DNA of 64,000 nucleotides. Origin: Pseudoxanthomonas suwonensis (GTDB lineage: Bacteria; Pseudomonadota; Gammaproteobacteria; Xanthomonadales; Xanthomonadaceae). The stretch is from the NCBI GenBank assembly GCA_003240695.1, contig QFNC01000003.1, positions 68,330 to 132,329 on the forward strand, read 5' to 3'. Below are positions 7,034-15,190 of this stretch, piece by piece. A program made the translations under genes and the position numbers. Below the pieces are notes generated by a model that had not been told where the DNA came from, ran no database searches, and was given only the letters and a program-made list of their open reading frames with translations. Each line of letters starts with the position of its first letter. Position 1 is the first letter of the stretch.

Positions 7034-9168
7034 GGCGGCGGGTCCGATGCAGCTGCCGGCGTGCGCCGGGTCGACATGCCCAGGCTGCGCCTGGCCGCCT
7101 GCCAGGCCCGTTCAAGCAGTCGCGGCGCGGTCGGTTCGGAGGATGCCAGTTTCAGCGTGCCGGCGGCCAGTCGCCGCGCCATCTCGTCCAGTGTGGTGTC
7201 CATCACCTTGTGGCCATGCGCATTGACGATCAGGGCGCGGTCGGTGACGGTACCGAACCAGGCCAGCCGCCTGCGCAGCCATTGCGATGACGCCTCATCC
7301 TGCCATTCCAGCCAAACACCGAAGGGCACCTGCCGCAGGCGGTCATGCCAGTGCTCCTCCTCGCTGCTGCGCGGGGGGCGTGCTGCGGTCGAGGGAGCGT
7401 CCTTGGATACGGCTGGCGGCTGTGCGGGACGGTGATTGCGCAGGTGGCGCGCGATCAGTTCGACCTCGTCGGGGTCCGGCACGATGTCGGGTGGCGGCAC
7501 CAGCTGCAGGGCGATGCCGGCGGCATCCGACTCGGCATAGCCGACGTCGGCCAAGGCCAGTTCGACCACGGTTCGCAGTTCCGGGTCATCCTCCGCCTGC
7601 GGACGGGATTGGCGATCGACCAGCCGCCGGGTCAGGGCTGCCTGTTCCAGCCAGCGCGGCGCTTCGGGCGCATGACGCAGACGTGTCAGCACCAGCACGT
7701 CCTGCCAGGACTGCTCCAGCAGCGCGCGGAACAGCGGCGGCAGCAGCAGGTCTGCGGTCAGCTGGGCCAGCAGTTCTTCCACGTGCAGACGTGCGATGGC
7801 CAAGCGTTCCTGGCCGCGCGCGGCCTCCACGTGGCGGCGTTCGGTCAGCTGGGCGCGACGCGACAGCGTGTGCAGGCGCTGTCTGAGCTCGCCGTCGATC
7901 CGCTCGAATACCCGGGCATCGCCCTGATAGGCGTCGCGGGCCTGCGTCACGGCATCCTGGATGGCCAGCGCTGCGGACTGATCGCCGTCGGCCGGATCGT
8001 TCCAGTCATGACGGGCCTGCAGCAGCGTGGCCAGCAGCCGCTGGGCGGGATGCTGCGCATGCCCGGGCAAGCTAGGATCATCCAGAGCCGCCCGCAACAA
8101 CGGAATGTGCAATGGCTGCAGCTGGATGCCTTGGCTCGCGCCGGTGGTGTCCGTGTCGTCCAGGGCATCGAACAGTGCCTGCATCATGTCGAACGCGGCA
8201 TGCGCATCGCCATCCGCTGCCGGGCCTGGACCAGCATCCGCAGCGAAGCCCGGGGCAGCCAGAAGCTGGCGGATTTCCGCGCCGGACACCGGAACCTGGC
8301 CGTCGCGCTGCTGCAGTCGGGCCAAGGCTTGATCGAGGCGCGCGTGCGCGGGGCGATGCTCAAGGCGTGCCGCGGCGGCCTCGATCGGCGTCGCGGCGGG
8401 TTGTGCGGCCTTCGCGGCAACGGCCGTGGCAGCAACTGCTGCCCACGCAGGCATCGACGATGCCGCGCGGTAATGCACCACGCCCAGGTGGACCAGCAGC
8501 CCGCCTTCCTGCAAGACGGTGTTGATGCGTTCGATCACGTCGACGCAGACCGGCAACAGGCGCTTTTCCATGCATTGCAGCAGGGCGATCGTCTGCGCCT
8601 CGTCCAGATCGGCCGCTGCACAGGCATGGCGGCAGCAGGCCAGGATCCGGTGCGGACCGAGCGGATTGCAAGCCGCATCCACCGGCGCAGACGCTGCCAG
8701 CACGCCCATGCGCAAGCCCAATTGATGCAGGGGCAATGCGGCGCGGGTCGCTAGGCGAATGGCCTGGTCCTGGATCAGGGTATCGGCGTCCGGTGCATCC
8801 AGGCTGACCAGCTGCAACGGACCGCTGGGTGCCGTTGCCGCGACCACGGTCGCTGCCGGTGATGGCTGGCGCAATCGAGCCAGGCCCGATTCGAGCAGTT
8901 GCAGGAAGCTCGGTTCGATGCCCCGCGCTGCCTGCGCATGCTGCTGTTGCATCCTGTGCGGCAACGGGTCGGTAGCATCGGATGCCGGCAACGGCCCGTG
9001 AGCGCCTTGCCACTGTCCGCGATACACGTCCAGCAGCGAGTCGCGCAGCAACGGCGTCAACTGGTGGCGCGCTGCATCCAGCGCATGCAGTAGCAGCTCA
9101 CGCACGCGCTCGGGCAGCGCGGCCTGATCCAGGCGCATGCAATCCGGATTGGAAAGGGTTGTCAGCAT
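7030..9168 (-). CDS. DUF1631 family protein
   Basis: A 712-residue soluble protein rich in Ala, Leu, Gln and Arg, mostly helical by composition. Family recognition rests on the central region (LFRALLEQSWQDVLVLTRLR) and the C-terminal segment (VPFGVWLEWQDEASSQWLRR), typical of DUF1631 proteins of Xanthomonadales and other proteobacteria. The C-terminal ~130 residues look like a beta-rich PilZ-related module. The biochemical function of the family is not known to me. Coupling to a PilZ gene by a 4-nt overlap suggests a role in c-di-GMP-dependent regulation, which is inference. Confidence 0.8.
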   Translation of the reverse strand: MLTTLSNPDCMRLDQAALPERVRELLLHALDAARHQLTPLLRDSLLDVYRGQWQGAHGPLPASDATDPLPHRMQQQHAQAARGIEPSFLQLLESGLARLRQPSPAATVVAATAPSGPLQLVSLDAPDADTLIQDQAIRLATRAALPLHQLGLRMGVLAASAPVDAACNPLGPHRILACCRHACAAADLDEAQTIALLQCMEKRLLPVCVDVIERINTVLQEGGLLVHLGVVHYRAASSMPAWAAVAATAVAAKAAQPAATPIEAAAARLEHRPAHARLDQALARLQQRDGQVPVSGAEIRQLLAAPGFAADAGPGPAADGDAHAAFDMMQALFDALDDTDTTGASQGIQLQPLHIPLLRAALDDPSLPGHAQHPAQRLLATLLQARHDWNDPADGDQSAALAIQDAVTQARDAYQGDARVFERIDGELRQRLHTLSRRAQLTERRHVEAARGQERLAIARLHVEELLAQLTADLLLPPLFRALLEQSWQDVLVLTRLRHAPEAPRWLEQAALTRRLVDRQSRPQAEDDPELRTVVELALADVGYAESDAAGIALQLVPPPDIVPDPDEVELIARHLRNHRPAQPPAVSKDAPSTAARPPRSSEEEHWHDRLRQVPFGVWLEWQDEASSQWLRRRLAWFGTVTDRALIVNAHGHKVMDTTLDEMARRLAAGTLKLASSEPTAPRLLERAWQAARRSLGMSTRRTPAAASDPPP

Positions 9169-9230
9169 CTGCGCCTTCGGTCAGCGGGCGCTCCGCCCCC
9201 GGTGACCAGTCAACGAAAACCACGGCGGAA

Positions 9231-10388
9231 TCATGCCAGAAACAAGGCCAGCACGTCATTGAGGAAACGCTGGCCAAGCGGCGTGGTCTGCAGCCGGTGC
9301 GGATCGGGCAGCAGCCATCCATGCGTTTCGGCCTGTCGCCGTACTGTAGCGATGCGCTCCCGGCCCAAGCCGGTCCTGGCTTCGAACAGCCTGGTCGACA
9401 CGCCCTCGTGCAGGCGCAATGCATTGAGCATGAAGTCGAAGACCAGCCGTTCGTCGCCAAGCCGTTCGTCGCCGGCGATGGCCTGTGGCGTGCCCGCGGC
9501 GGCCAGCCATGCGCCTGGATGCCGCAGCTTCCAGCGCCGCAGCACGGCCTGTTCCGCGCCGGAGGTGATCTTGCCGTGGGCGCCGGCACCGATGCCCAGG
9601 TAATCGCCGAACTGCCAGTAATTCAGATTGTGGGCGCACCTGTGGCCGGGCCGCGCGAAGGCACTGACTTCGTAATGCTCGAATCCGGCCTGGGCCAGCA
9701 GCGCATGGCAAGCCTCCTGCATGTCCCAGGCGCTGTCCTCGTCGGGCAGGTCGGGCGGTGGTCGTGCCGCGAACTGCGTATTCGGCTCCAGGGTCAACTG
9801 GTAATGGCTGAGGTGAGTCGGGTGCAGCGCCAGCGCGCGCCGCACGTCGGCCTCGGCCATGGCGAGGCTCTGGCCGGGCAGGGCGAACATCAGATCCAGA
9901 TTGATGTTGCCGATGCCGGCAGCCTGCGCCGCGCGCACGGCGTGTTCGGCGTCGTTCGCGTTGTGGATGCGTCCCAGCCGCTGCAGGCAGCCGTCGTCGA
10001 AACTCTGCACGCCGAAGCTGAGCCGGTTCACGCCGGCGCTGCGATACCCGGCGAACGGCCCGTGTTCCACGGTGCCGGGATTGGTTTCCAGGGTGATTTC
10101 GCAATCCGGCGAAAACCGCAGCCTGGCACTGGCCTGCTGCAGGAAACGGTCGATCAGTTCCGGTGCGAACAGGCTGGGTGTGCCACCGCCGAAAAACACG
10201 CTGTGCACGCTGCGACCCCAGACCAGCGGCAGGTCGTGTTCCAGATCGCGGATCAGCGCATCGACATACTGGGCGAACGGTGCCGCGCCCGGCACGGTGT
10301 GCGAATTGAAATCGCAATACGGGCATTTGTGCACGCACCACGGTAGATGCACGTACAGCGACAGCGGCGGTGGCGCCAGCGCCGGCAT
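9231..10388 (-). CDS. hemW: radical SAM haem chaperone HemW
   Basis: A 385-residue radical SAM protein, formerly called oxygen-independent coproporphyrinogen III oxidase-like. The 4Fe-4S motif CX3CX2C is present as CVHKCPYC at about residue 18, followed by GGGTPSLF and the usual (beta/alpha) barrel signatures (FGVQSFDD). The C-terminal HemN domain follows. The short N-terminus and CX3CX2C (rather than HemN's longer N-terminal extension) argue for HemW, a haem-binding chaperone delivering haem to respiratory enzymes. It starts 1 nt after the rdgB stop, in the order rph-rdgB-hemW seen widely in gammaproteobacteria. Confidence 0.93.
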   Translation of the reverse strand: MPALAPPPLSLYVHLPWCVHKCPYCDFNSHTVPGAAPFAQYVDALIRDLEHDLPLVWGRSVHSVFFGGGTPSLFAPELIDRFLQQASARLRFSPDCEITLETNPGTVEHGPFAGYRSAGVNRLSFGVQSFDDGCLQRLGRIHNANDAEHAVRAAQAAGIGNINLDLMFALPGQSLAMAEADVRRALALHPTHLSHYQLTLEPNTQFAARPPPDLPDEDSAWDMQEACHALLAQAGFEHYEVSAFARPGHRCAHNLNYWQFGDYLGIGAGAHGKITSGAEQAVLRRWKLRHPGAWLAAAGTPQAIAGDERLGDERLVFDFMLNALRLHEGVSTRLFEARTGLGRERIATVRRQAETHGWLLPDPHRLQTTPLGQRFLNDVLALFLA

Positions 10389-10389
10389 G

Positions 10390-10992
10390 TCAGGACATCA
10401 GGCCGGCCTGCCGCAGGCGTTGCTGCAATTGCTGCAAGGCGCGACCGCGATGGCTGATGCGGTTTTTCACCTCGAGCGTGAGCTGGGCAGCGCTGCAGCC
10501 CTGGTCCGGGACGAAGAACACCGGGTCGTAGCCGAAGCCGTTCTCGCCCTGCGGCTGCGACAGGATGCGGCCTTCCCACACGCCCTCGGCAATGATCGGC
10601 TGCGCATCGTCGGCATGCCGCAGCAGCACCAGCACGCAGACGAAGCGGGCCGTGCGCGAGGCGTCCGGAAACGCACGCAGCTGTTCCAGCAATCTGGCGA
10701 TGTTGGCCGCCGAATCGCCATGCGTGCCGGCATAACGCGCCGAGTGCAAACCGGGCGCACCATCCAGCACGTCCACGCACAGGCCGGAATCGTCGGCCAA
10801 TGCGGCCATGCCGGATTCGCGGGCGGCATGCCGCGCCTTCAGCAGGGCGTTTTCGACGAAACTCAGGCCGGTTTCGTCGATCTCGTCCACGCCGAACGCC
10901 GATTGCGGCCGCAGCACCAGTCCGCCGCCATGCAGCAGGGTTTCGAATTCCGCCAGTTTTCCGGCATTGCCACTGGCCAGCACGATCTGCAT
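10390..10992 (-). CDS. rdgB: non-canonical purine NTP pyrophosphatase RdgB/HAM1
   Basis: A 200-residue enzyme hydrolysing XTP, ITP and dITP to monophosphates, keeping deaminated purines out of nucleic acids. N-terminal IVLASGNAGKLAEFE and ADDSGLCVDVLDGAPG (residues ~70) are family hallmarks, and NGFGYDPVFF lies further on. I use the ATG at 10992 (MQIVLASGN) because it begins right at the family N-terminus and 1 nt after the rph stop. An upstream in-frame extension would overlap rph. It is part of the rph-rdgB-hemW operon. Confidence 0.95.
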   Translation of the reverse strand: MQIVLASGNAGKLAEFETLLHGGGLVLRPQSAFGVDEIDETGLSFVENALLKARHAARESGMAALADDSGLCVDVLDGAPGLHSARYAGTHGDSAANIARLLEQLRAFPDASRTARFVCVLVLLRHADDAQPIIAEGVWEGRILSQPQGENGFGYDPVFFVPDQGCSAAQLTLEVKNRISHRGRALQQLQQRLRQAGLMS

Positions 10993-10993
10993 G

Positions 10994-11716
10994 TCAAGCC
11001 GCCAGTGCGCTGCGCTGCGCATCGAACAGCTGGGTGCAGCCGGATTCGGCCAGGGCCAGCATGGCGTCCATCTCCTCGCGGCGGAAGGCGTGGCCTTCGG
11101 CCGTGCCCTGCACTTCGATGAAACCGCCGCCGTCGTTCATCACCACGTTCATGTCGGTGTCGCAGCTGCTGTCTTCGGCATAATCCAGATCCAGCACCGG
11201 CACGCCCCGATGGATGCCCACCGACACCGCCGCGATCGCGCCATGCAAAGGATCGCGGGCGATGGTGCGCTTGCGCAGCAACCAGCCCACCGCATCCACC
11301 AGGGCCACGTAGCCACCGGTGATGGCTGCCGTGCGCGTGCCGCCATCGGCCTGCAGCACGTCGCAGTCCACGGTGATGGTGTGCTCGCCCAGCGCCGCGC
11401 GGTCCACGCAGGCGCGCAGGCTGCGGCCGATCAGGCGCTGGATTTCCAGGGTGCGTCCGCCCTGCTTGCCGCGCGCGGCCTCGCGGTCGCTGCGCGAATG
11501 GGTGGCACGCGGCAGCATGCCGTATTCGGCGGTCACCCAGCCTTCGCCCTTGCCGCGCAGGAAGGCCGGCACGCGCGCCTCCACGCTGGCGGTACACAGC
11601 ACCTGGGTATCGCCGAAGCACACCAGCACCGAGCCTTCGGCATGCCGGGTGAAGCCGCGGACGATCCGGATGGGGCGCAGCTGGTCCGCTGCCCGGCCGC
11701 TGGGTCGAGTCTGCAT
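10994..11716 (-). CDS. rph: ribonuclease PH
   Basis: A 240-residue phosphorolytic 3'-5' exoribonuclease trimming tRNA 3' ends. The N-terminus MQTRPSGRAADQLRPIRI, the core GWVTAEYGMLPRATHSR and the C-terminal AEGHAFRREEMDAML are standard. Full length is retained, without the C-terminal frameshift known in E. coli K-12. The ATG at 11716 is chosen from the conserved N-terminus. The open frame extends a further 45 codons upstream without family similarity. It diverges from yicC, with about 90 nt between the two starts. Confidence 0.96.
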   Translation of the reverse strand: MQTRPSGRAADQLRPIRIVRGFTRHAEGSVLVCFGDTQVLCTASVEARVPAFLRGKGEGWVTAEYGMLPRATHSRSDREAARGKQGGRTLEIQRLIGRSLRACVDRAALGEHTITVDCDVLQADGGTRTAAITGGYVALVDAVGWLLRKRTIARDPLHGAIAAVSVGIHRGVPVLDLDYAEDSSCDTDMNVVMNDGGGFIEVQGTAEGHAFRREEMDAMLALAESGCTQLFDAQRSALAA

Positions 11717-11804
11717 GGCGATGCCAAAGTGGGGGTGCGCTAGATTACCATCGACATCCCGCGGTTCCGCCGATGGCGCATTGCCGCACCGATCCGGGAA
11801 CTGC

Positions 11805-12668
11805 ATGTCCCTGCGCAGCATGACGGCCTTTGCCAGCGTTGAACAGGTCACGCCGTGGGGCGTGCTGGCCTGCGATCTGCGCGCGGTGAACCATCGCTAT
11901 CTGGACCTGGCCGTGCGCATGCCCGACGAGCTGCGCAGCCTGGAGCCGGCCGTGCGCGAACGCGTGGCAGCGGCCGTGTCGCGCGGAAAGGTCGATCTGG
12001 TGCTGCGCCTGCTCAACGCAGCCACTACGTCTGACCTGCGCATCAACCGGACGCGCCTGCAGCAGCTCGGTGCGATGGCGGCCCAGGCTGCCGGGCATTT
12101 CCCCGGCTTGCGGGTGGAGCTGACCCAGCTGCTGCAATTTCCCGGCGTGCTGGAAGCGGCCGCGACCGATGCCGAAGCACTGCAGGGCGCTGCGCTGGTG
12201 GTGCTGGATGCCGCGCTGGCACAGTTCCGGGCCGCACGCGAACGCGAAGGCATGGCATTGACGGCGGCGATCGCAGAGCGTGTGGACGGGATTGCCGGGA
12301 TCGCCGCGCAGGTTCGCGAGTGGATGCCGGCGATCCGCGACGGCCAGCGCCGCAAGCTGCAGGCACGGCTTGCCGATCTGGCGCAACCGGCCGATCCCGG
12401 TCGGGTCGAGCAGGAACTGGTGCTGTGGCTGCAGAAACTCGACGTGGACGAGGAGCTGGACCGGCTGGACAGCCACATCGCCGAGATCCGCCGGGTGCTG
12501 CAGCAGCAGGCACCGGCCGGGCGCCGGCTGGATTTCCTGCTGCAGGAATTCAACCGCGAGGCCAACACGCTGGGCTCGAAATCGGTGGACGCGCGCAGCA
12601 CCAATGCCGCGGTGGAGCTGAAGGTGCTGATCGACCAGATCCGCGAACAGGTGCAGAACCTGGAATGA
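11805..12668 (+). CDS. yicC: YicC family endoribonuclease
   Basis: A 287-residue protein, the same length as E. coli YicC. The N-terminus MSLRSMTAFASVEQ and the C-terminal RRLDFLLQEFNREANTLGSK (about residues 245-265) are the two conserved blocks. YicC-type proteins are now regarded as endoribonucleases acting on RNA. The start ATG at 11805 follows a weak GGGA. It is divergent from rph and precedes gmk by 40 nt, the usual yicC-gmk-rpoZ order in this group. Confidence 0.93.
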   Translation: MSLRSMTAFASVEQVTPWGVLACDLRAVNHRYLDLAVRMPDELRSLEPAVRERVAAAVSRGKVDLVLRLLNAATTSDLRINRTRLQQLGAMAAQAAGHFPGLRVELTQLLQFPGVLEAAATDAEALQGAALVVLDAALAQFRAAREREGMALTAAIAERVDGIAGIAAQVREWMPAIRDGQRRKLQARLADLAQPADPGRVEQELVLWLQKLDVDEELDRLDSHIAEIRRVLQQQAPAGRRLDFLLQEFNREANTLGSKSVDARSTNAAVELKVLIDQIREQVQNLE

Positions 12669-12708
12669 GCCATCGCCACGATCCGCACGCGGGCGTTAGG
12701 ATGCCTGG

Positions 12709-13362
12709 ATGAACCTCTCCTTGCCCGCACCCGTCGCCAGCCGCCGCGGCACGCTGTTCATCGTGGCCGCGCCGTCGGGCGCGGGCAAGTCCAGCATCGT
12801 CAATGCCTGCCTGGCCCGCGATGCCGACATCTGCCTGTCGATCTCGTTCACGTCGCGGGCGCCGCGCCCAGGCGAACGACATGCCGAGCACTACCATTTC
12901 GTGCAGGCTGCCGACTTCCAGCACATGATCGATGCCGGAGATTTCTTCGAGCATGCCCTGGTGCACGGCGACTGGAAGGGCACCGCGCGCCAGTCGGTAG
13001 AGCCGCAGCTGGCTGCCGGCAAGGACGTGCTGCTGGAAATCGACTGGCAGGGTGCCCGTCAGGTGCGGCGCCAGGTGCCGGATGCGGTGAGCATCTTCAT
13101 CCTGCCGCCGTCGCGGCGCGCGCTGGAGGAGCGCATGCGCAAGCGTGCCCAGGACAGCGAAGACACCATCGCCCGCCGCCTGGCTGCCGCGCGCGAGGAA
13201 ATGAGCCACTACGACGAGTTCGACTACATCATCGTCAATGCCGATTTCGACACCGCGGTGGACGACATGTGCGCCATTTTTCGCGCCAGCCGTCTGCGCC
13301 GCGACCTGCAGCAGGTGCGGCATGGGCCGCTGCTGCACGCCCTGTTGCACGCCCCCGACTGA
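12709..13362 (+). CDS. gmk: guanylate kinase
   Basis: A 217-residue kinase phosphorylating GMP to GDP. The P-loop is APSGAGKSS (about residues 21-29). The GMP-binding region shows SISFTSRAPRPGE and HYHF, and DVLLEIDWQGARQV is the Walker B-like strand. The C-terminus extends slightly beyond the usual end. It lies between yicC and rpoZ. Confidence 0.96.
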   Translation: MNLSLPAPVASRRGTLFIVAAPSGAGKSSIVNACLARDADICLSISFTSRAPRPGERHAEHYHFVQAADFQHMIDAGDFFEHALVHGDWKGTARQSVEPQLAAGKDVLLEIDWQGARQVRRQVPDAVSIFILPPSRRALEERMRKRAQDSEDTIARRLAAAREEMSHYDEFDYIIVNADFDTAVDDMCAIFRASRLRRDLQQVRHGPLLHALLHAPD

Positions 13363-13400
13363 GCATTCAAGCCGTAACCGGTTGATTCGAAACGGCTTGC

Positions 13401-13429
13401 TTGCATTGCGGGCAGGGCTGGACTATGCT
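13401..13429 (+). promoter_or_regulatory. sigma-70-type promoter of rpoZ
   Basis: TTGCAT (13401-13406), a 17-nt spacer and TATGCT (13424-13429) sit about 50 nt upstream of the rpoZ ATG and after the gmk stop. This would give rpoZ its own transcript. Confidence 0.6.
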
Positions 13430-13479
13430 TTCGCCCCTTTCCTTTCCGACCGAGGCGCAGCCCAAGCTGCGGAACCGCC

Positions 13480-13779
13480 ATGGCCCGTATCACCGTCGAA
13501 GACTGCCTGGAAGTGGTGGACAACCGTTTTGAACTGGTGATGATGGCCGCCAAGCGCGCCCGCCAGCTGGCCAACGGCGTGCAATCGCAGCTGGACAACC
13601 GGGAAGCCAACGACAAGCCCACCGTGCTGGCACTGCGCGAGATCGCCGGCCGCCGCATCGACCAGCCCTACATCGACGCGGTCGAGAAGGCCGAGCGCGA
13701 GCGCAAGGAGCGCGAGGCGCTGGAATGGGCCGCCGCCGAGCTGGTGTCGGCCGACGACGACATGAAGGGCGACGACTGA
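13480..13779 (+). CDS. rpoZ: RNA polymerase omega subunit
   Basis: A 99-residue small subunit that assists beta' folding and assembly into RNA polymerase. MARITVEDCLEVVDNRFELV and ARQLANG match the conserved N-terminal half. The acidic C-terminus is typical. It is preceded by its own promoter-like sequence and followed by a strong bidirectional terminator at 13806. Confidence 0.97.
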   Translation: MARITVEDCLEVVDNRFELVMMAAKRARQLANGVQSQLDNREANDKPTVLALREIAGRRIDQPYIDAVEKAERERKEREALEWAAAELVSADDDMKGDD

Positions 13780-13805
13780 GCGTTCGCGCATCGTTCCCGG
13801 AATGG

Positions 13806-13831
13806 AAAAACCCCGCTTCGGCGGGGTTTTT
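13806..13831. terminator. bidirectional Rho-independent terminator
   Basis: AAAAA, then CCCCGC, loop TTCG, GCGGGG, then TTTTT. The element has both an A-run and a T-run, so it can end rpoZ from the plus strand and azurin from the minus strand, whose stop codons face each other here. Confidence 0.9.
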
Positions 13832-13861
13832 CGTGACTGCGTGCCAAGGGTTGGCAAGCGA

Positions 13862-14308
13862 TCAGGGCTTCAGCGTGATGGTGCCCTTCATGATGGCGGC
13901 GTGGCCCAGGTAGCTGCAGAAGAACGAGTACGGACCGGCCGCCAGCTTGGCGACGGGAAACGACACCGACGTGGTCTGACCGCCGCCGATCACCTTGCTG
14001 TGCGCGATCACGCGGGCATCGTCCTTCTTGATGTAGTCGTTGGCCAGGCCGGCCTTGGCACCATCGGCATCCACCGCGGCCAGGTCGGCGGTTTTCACCA
14101 CCACCACGTTGTGGCCCATCACTTCACGGGCCATGGTGCCGGTGTGCTTCAGGTTGATGGTGAAGGTCTTGCAACTCTTGCTGACATCGATGTTGGACAG
14201 GTTGAACTGCATCGCATCGTTGCCTTCCAGATTCACCGAACAGGTGGCTGCGAATGCCGCAGGGGCGGCGGCAAACAGGGCGAGGGCGATCAGGGCTTGA
14301 CGAATCAT
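13862..14308 (-). CDS. azu: azurin (blue copper protein)
   Basis: A 148-residue exported type 1 copper protein carrying electrons in the periplasm. The signal peptide is IRQALIALALFAAAPAAFA, with cleavage before ATCSVNLEG. Copper ligands are recognisable: His in MGHNVV and the Cys-His-Met set in FCSYLGHAAIMKG (Cys, His at +5, Met at +9). I take ATG 14308, 9 nt after CGGAG; a GTG two codons upstream is too close to that ribosome site. It is followed by the shared terminator and lies downstream of, and in the same direction as, the cytochrome operon, suggesting it serves the same electron-transfer chain (inference). Confidence 0.93.
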   Translation of the reverse strand: MIRQALIALALFAAAPAAFAATCSVNLEGNDAMQFNLSNIDVSKSCKTFTINLKHTGTMAREVMGHNVVVVKTADLAAVDADGAKAGLANDYIKKDDARVIAHSKVIGGGQTTSVSFPVAKLAAGPYSFFCSYLGHAAIMKGTITLKP

Positions 14309-14344
14309 GTGCACAAACTCCGGATAATCGGCCGATGGCCGCTA

Positions 14345-14361
14345 CCTGTTATTAAAACAGG
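14345..14361. promoter_or_regulatory. palindrome upstream of azurin
   Basis: CCTGTT-ATTAA-AACAGG, a perfect 6-bp inverted repeat with a 5-nt centre, 37-53 nt upstream of the azurin ATG. It could be an operator or part of a promoter. It is followed by a T-run only on the plus strand, where no gene ends, so I do not call it a terminator. Confidence 0.35.
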
Positions 14362-14392
14362 GTTTTTCGGCGCAAGCCGAAGCAGCGCTGAA

Positions 14393-15190
14393 TCACTGTG
14401 TTGCAGGCGGAAGGCTGGCCAACCAGGCCGCGACGGCGGCAATGCCGTCATCGTCCAGTCGGTGCGCCACCGGGCTCATCAGGCGGTCGGTGGTGGAGTG
14501 CTGCAGAGTGCCGTTGCGATAATGTCCCAGCTGCGTGCGCAGATAGATGAACGGCTGTCCGCGCAACGCCGGATACACGGCATACGGCGTGTAGCCATTG
14601 GCGTCCACGCGCAGGGCATCGGGGTGCCCGGTGGCATCGGCACCATGGCAGCCTTGGCAGGGTGGAATGCCCCTGTCCGGGTTTCCGTTCAGATACAGGG
14701 ACCGTCCTTGCTGCAGCACGGCATCGTCGGTCGGGGCACCGGCGGCCGTGGCGGGCGCCGGCGTGGACGCTGGCAGGCTGGCGTAGTACGCGGCCAGATC
14801 GCGCATGTCCTGTTCGCTGAGCTTGGCCACCATCGGCGTCATCGGCGAGGTGGGCAGCGCGGTGGCGTGGAAGTCGCGCAGTTGCCAGTACAGGAAGTCG
14901 GCGCGTTGTCCGGCCAGATTGGCGAACGTTGGGGCGATGGACATGCCGTTGGCACCATGGCAGGCAGCGCAGACGGTGGATTTGGCCTTGCCGGCCGCGG
15001 CATCGCCCTGGATCGGGGTGATGCGGCGCAGATCGGTCTGCACCGCGATGGGATGGGCCTGGGTGTTGACCGCAGCCTGCGCCGAAGTGTCCGTGGGCGC
15101 GGCGGTGTCTTGGGCCGTAGCCTGGGTCAGTGCCAACAGGCCGGCCAGGCTGCTGCCGGTCACCAGCAGTGGCAGAAGGGATCGCTTCAC
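14393..15190 (-). CDS. di-haem cytochrome c (c4-like)
   Basis: A 265-residue periplasmic protein. The signal peptide has a hydrophobic core LLPLLVTGSSLAGLLALTQA. Two class I haem c sites, CAACHG and CQGCHG, each start a cytochrome domain with the usual downstream Met (MTPMVAKLSEQDMRDLAAYY and LMSPVAHRLDDDGI). Two-domain c4 cytochromes pass electrons between membrane complexes and terminal enzymes. The start is GTG at 15190, overlapping the TGA of the MtrB-like gene by 3 nt. Longer upstream reading is out of frame with any family similarity. Its place after the decaheme and porin genes points to a shared extracellular electron-transfer chain. Confidence 0.88.
   Translation of the reverse strand: MKRSLLPLLVTGSSLAGLLALTQATAQDTAAPTDTSAQAAVNTQAHPIAVQTDLRRITPIQGDAAAGKAKSTVCAACHGANGMSIAPTFANLAGQRADFLYWQLRDFHATALPTSPMTPMVAKLSEQDMRDLAAYYASLPASTPAPATAAGAPTDDAVLQQGRSLYLNGNPDRGIPPCQGCHGADATGHPDALRVDANGYTPYAVYPALRGQPFIYLRTQLGHYRNGTLQHSTTDRLMSPVAHRLDDDGIAAVAAWLASLPPATQ

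Noticed and set aside
11717..11851. N-terminal extension of rph (45 residues)
   Set aside because: It is not conserved in RNase PH and overlaps the divergent yicC start.
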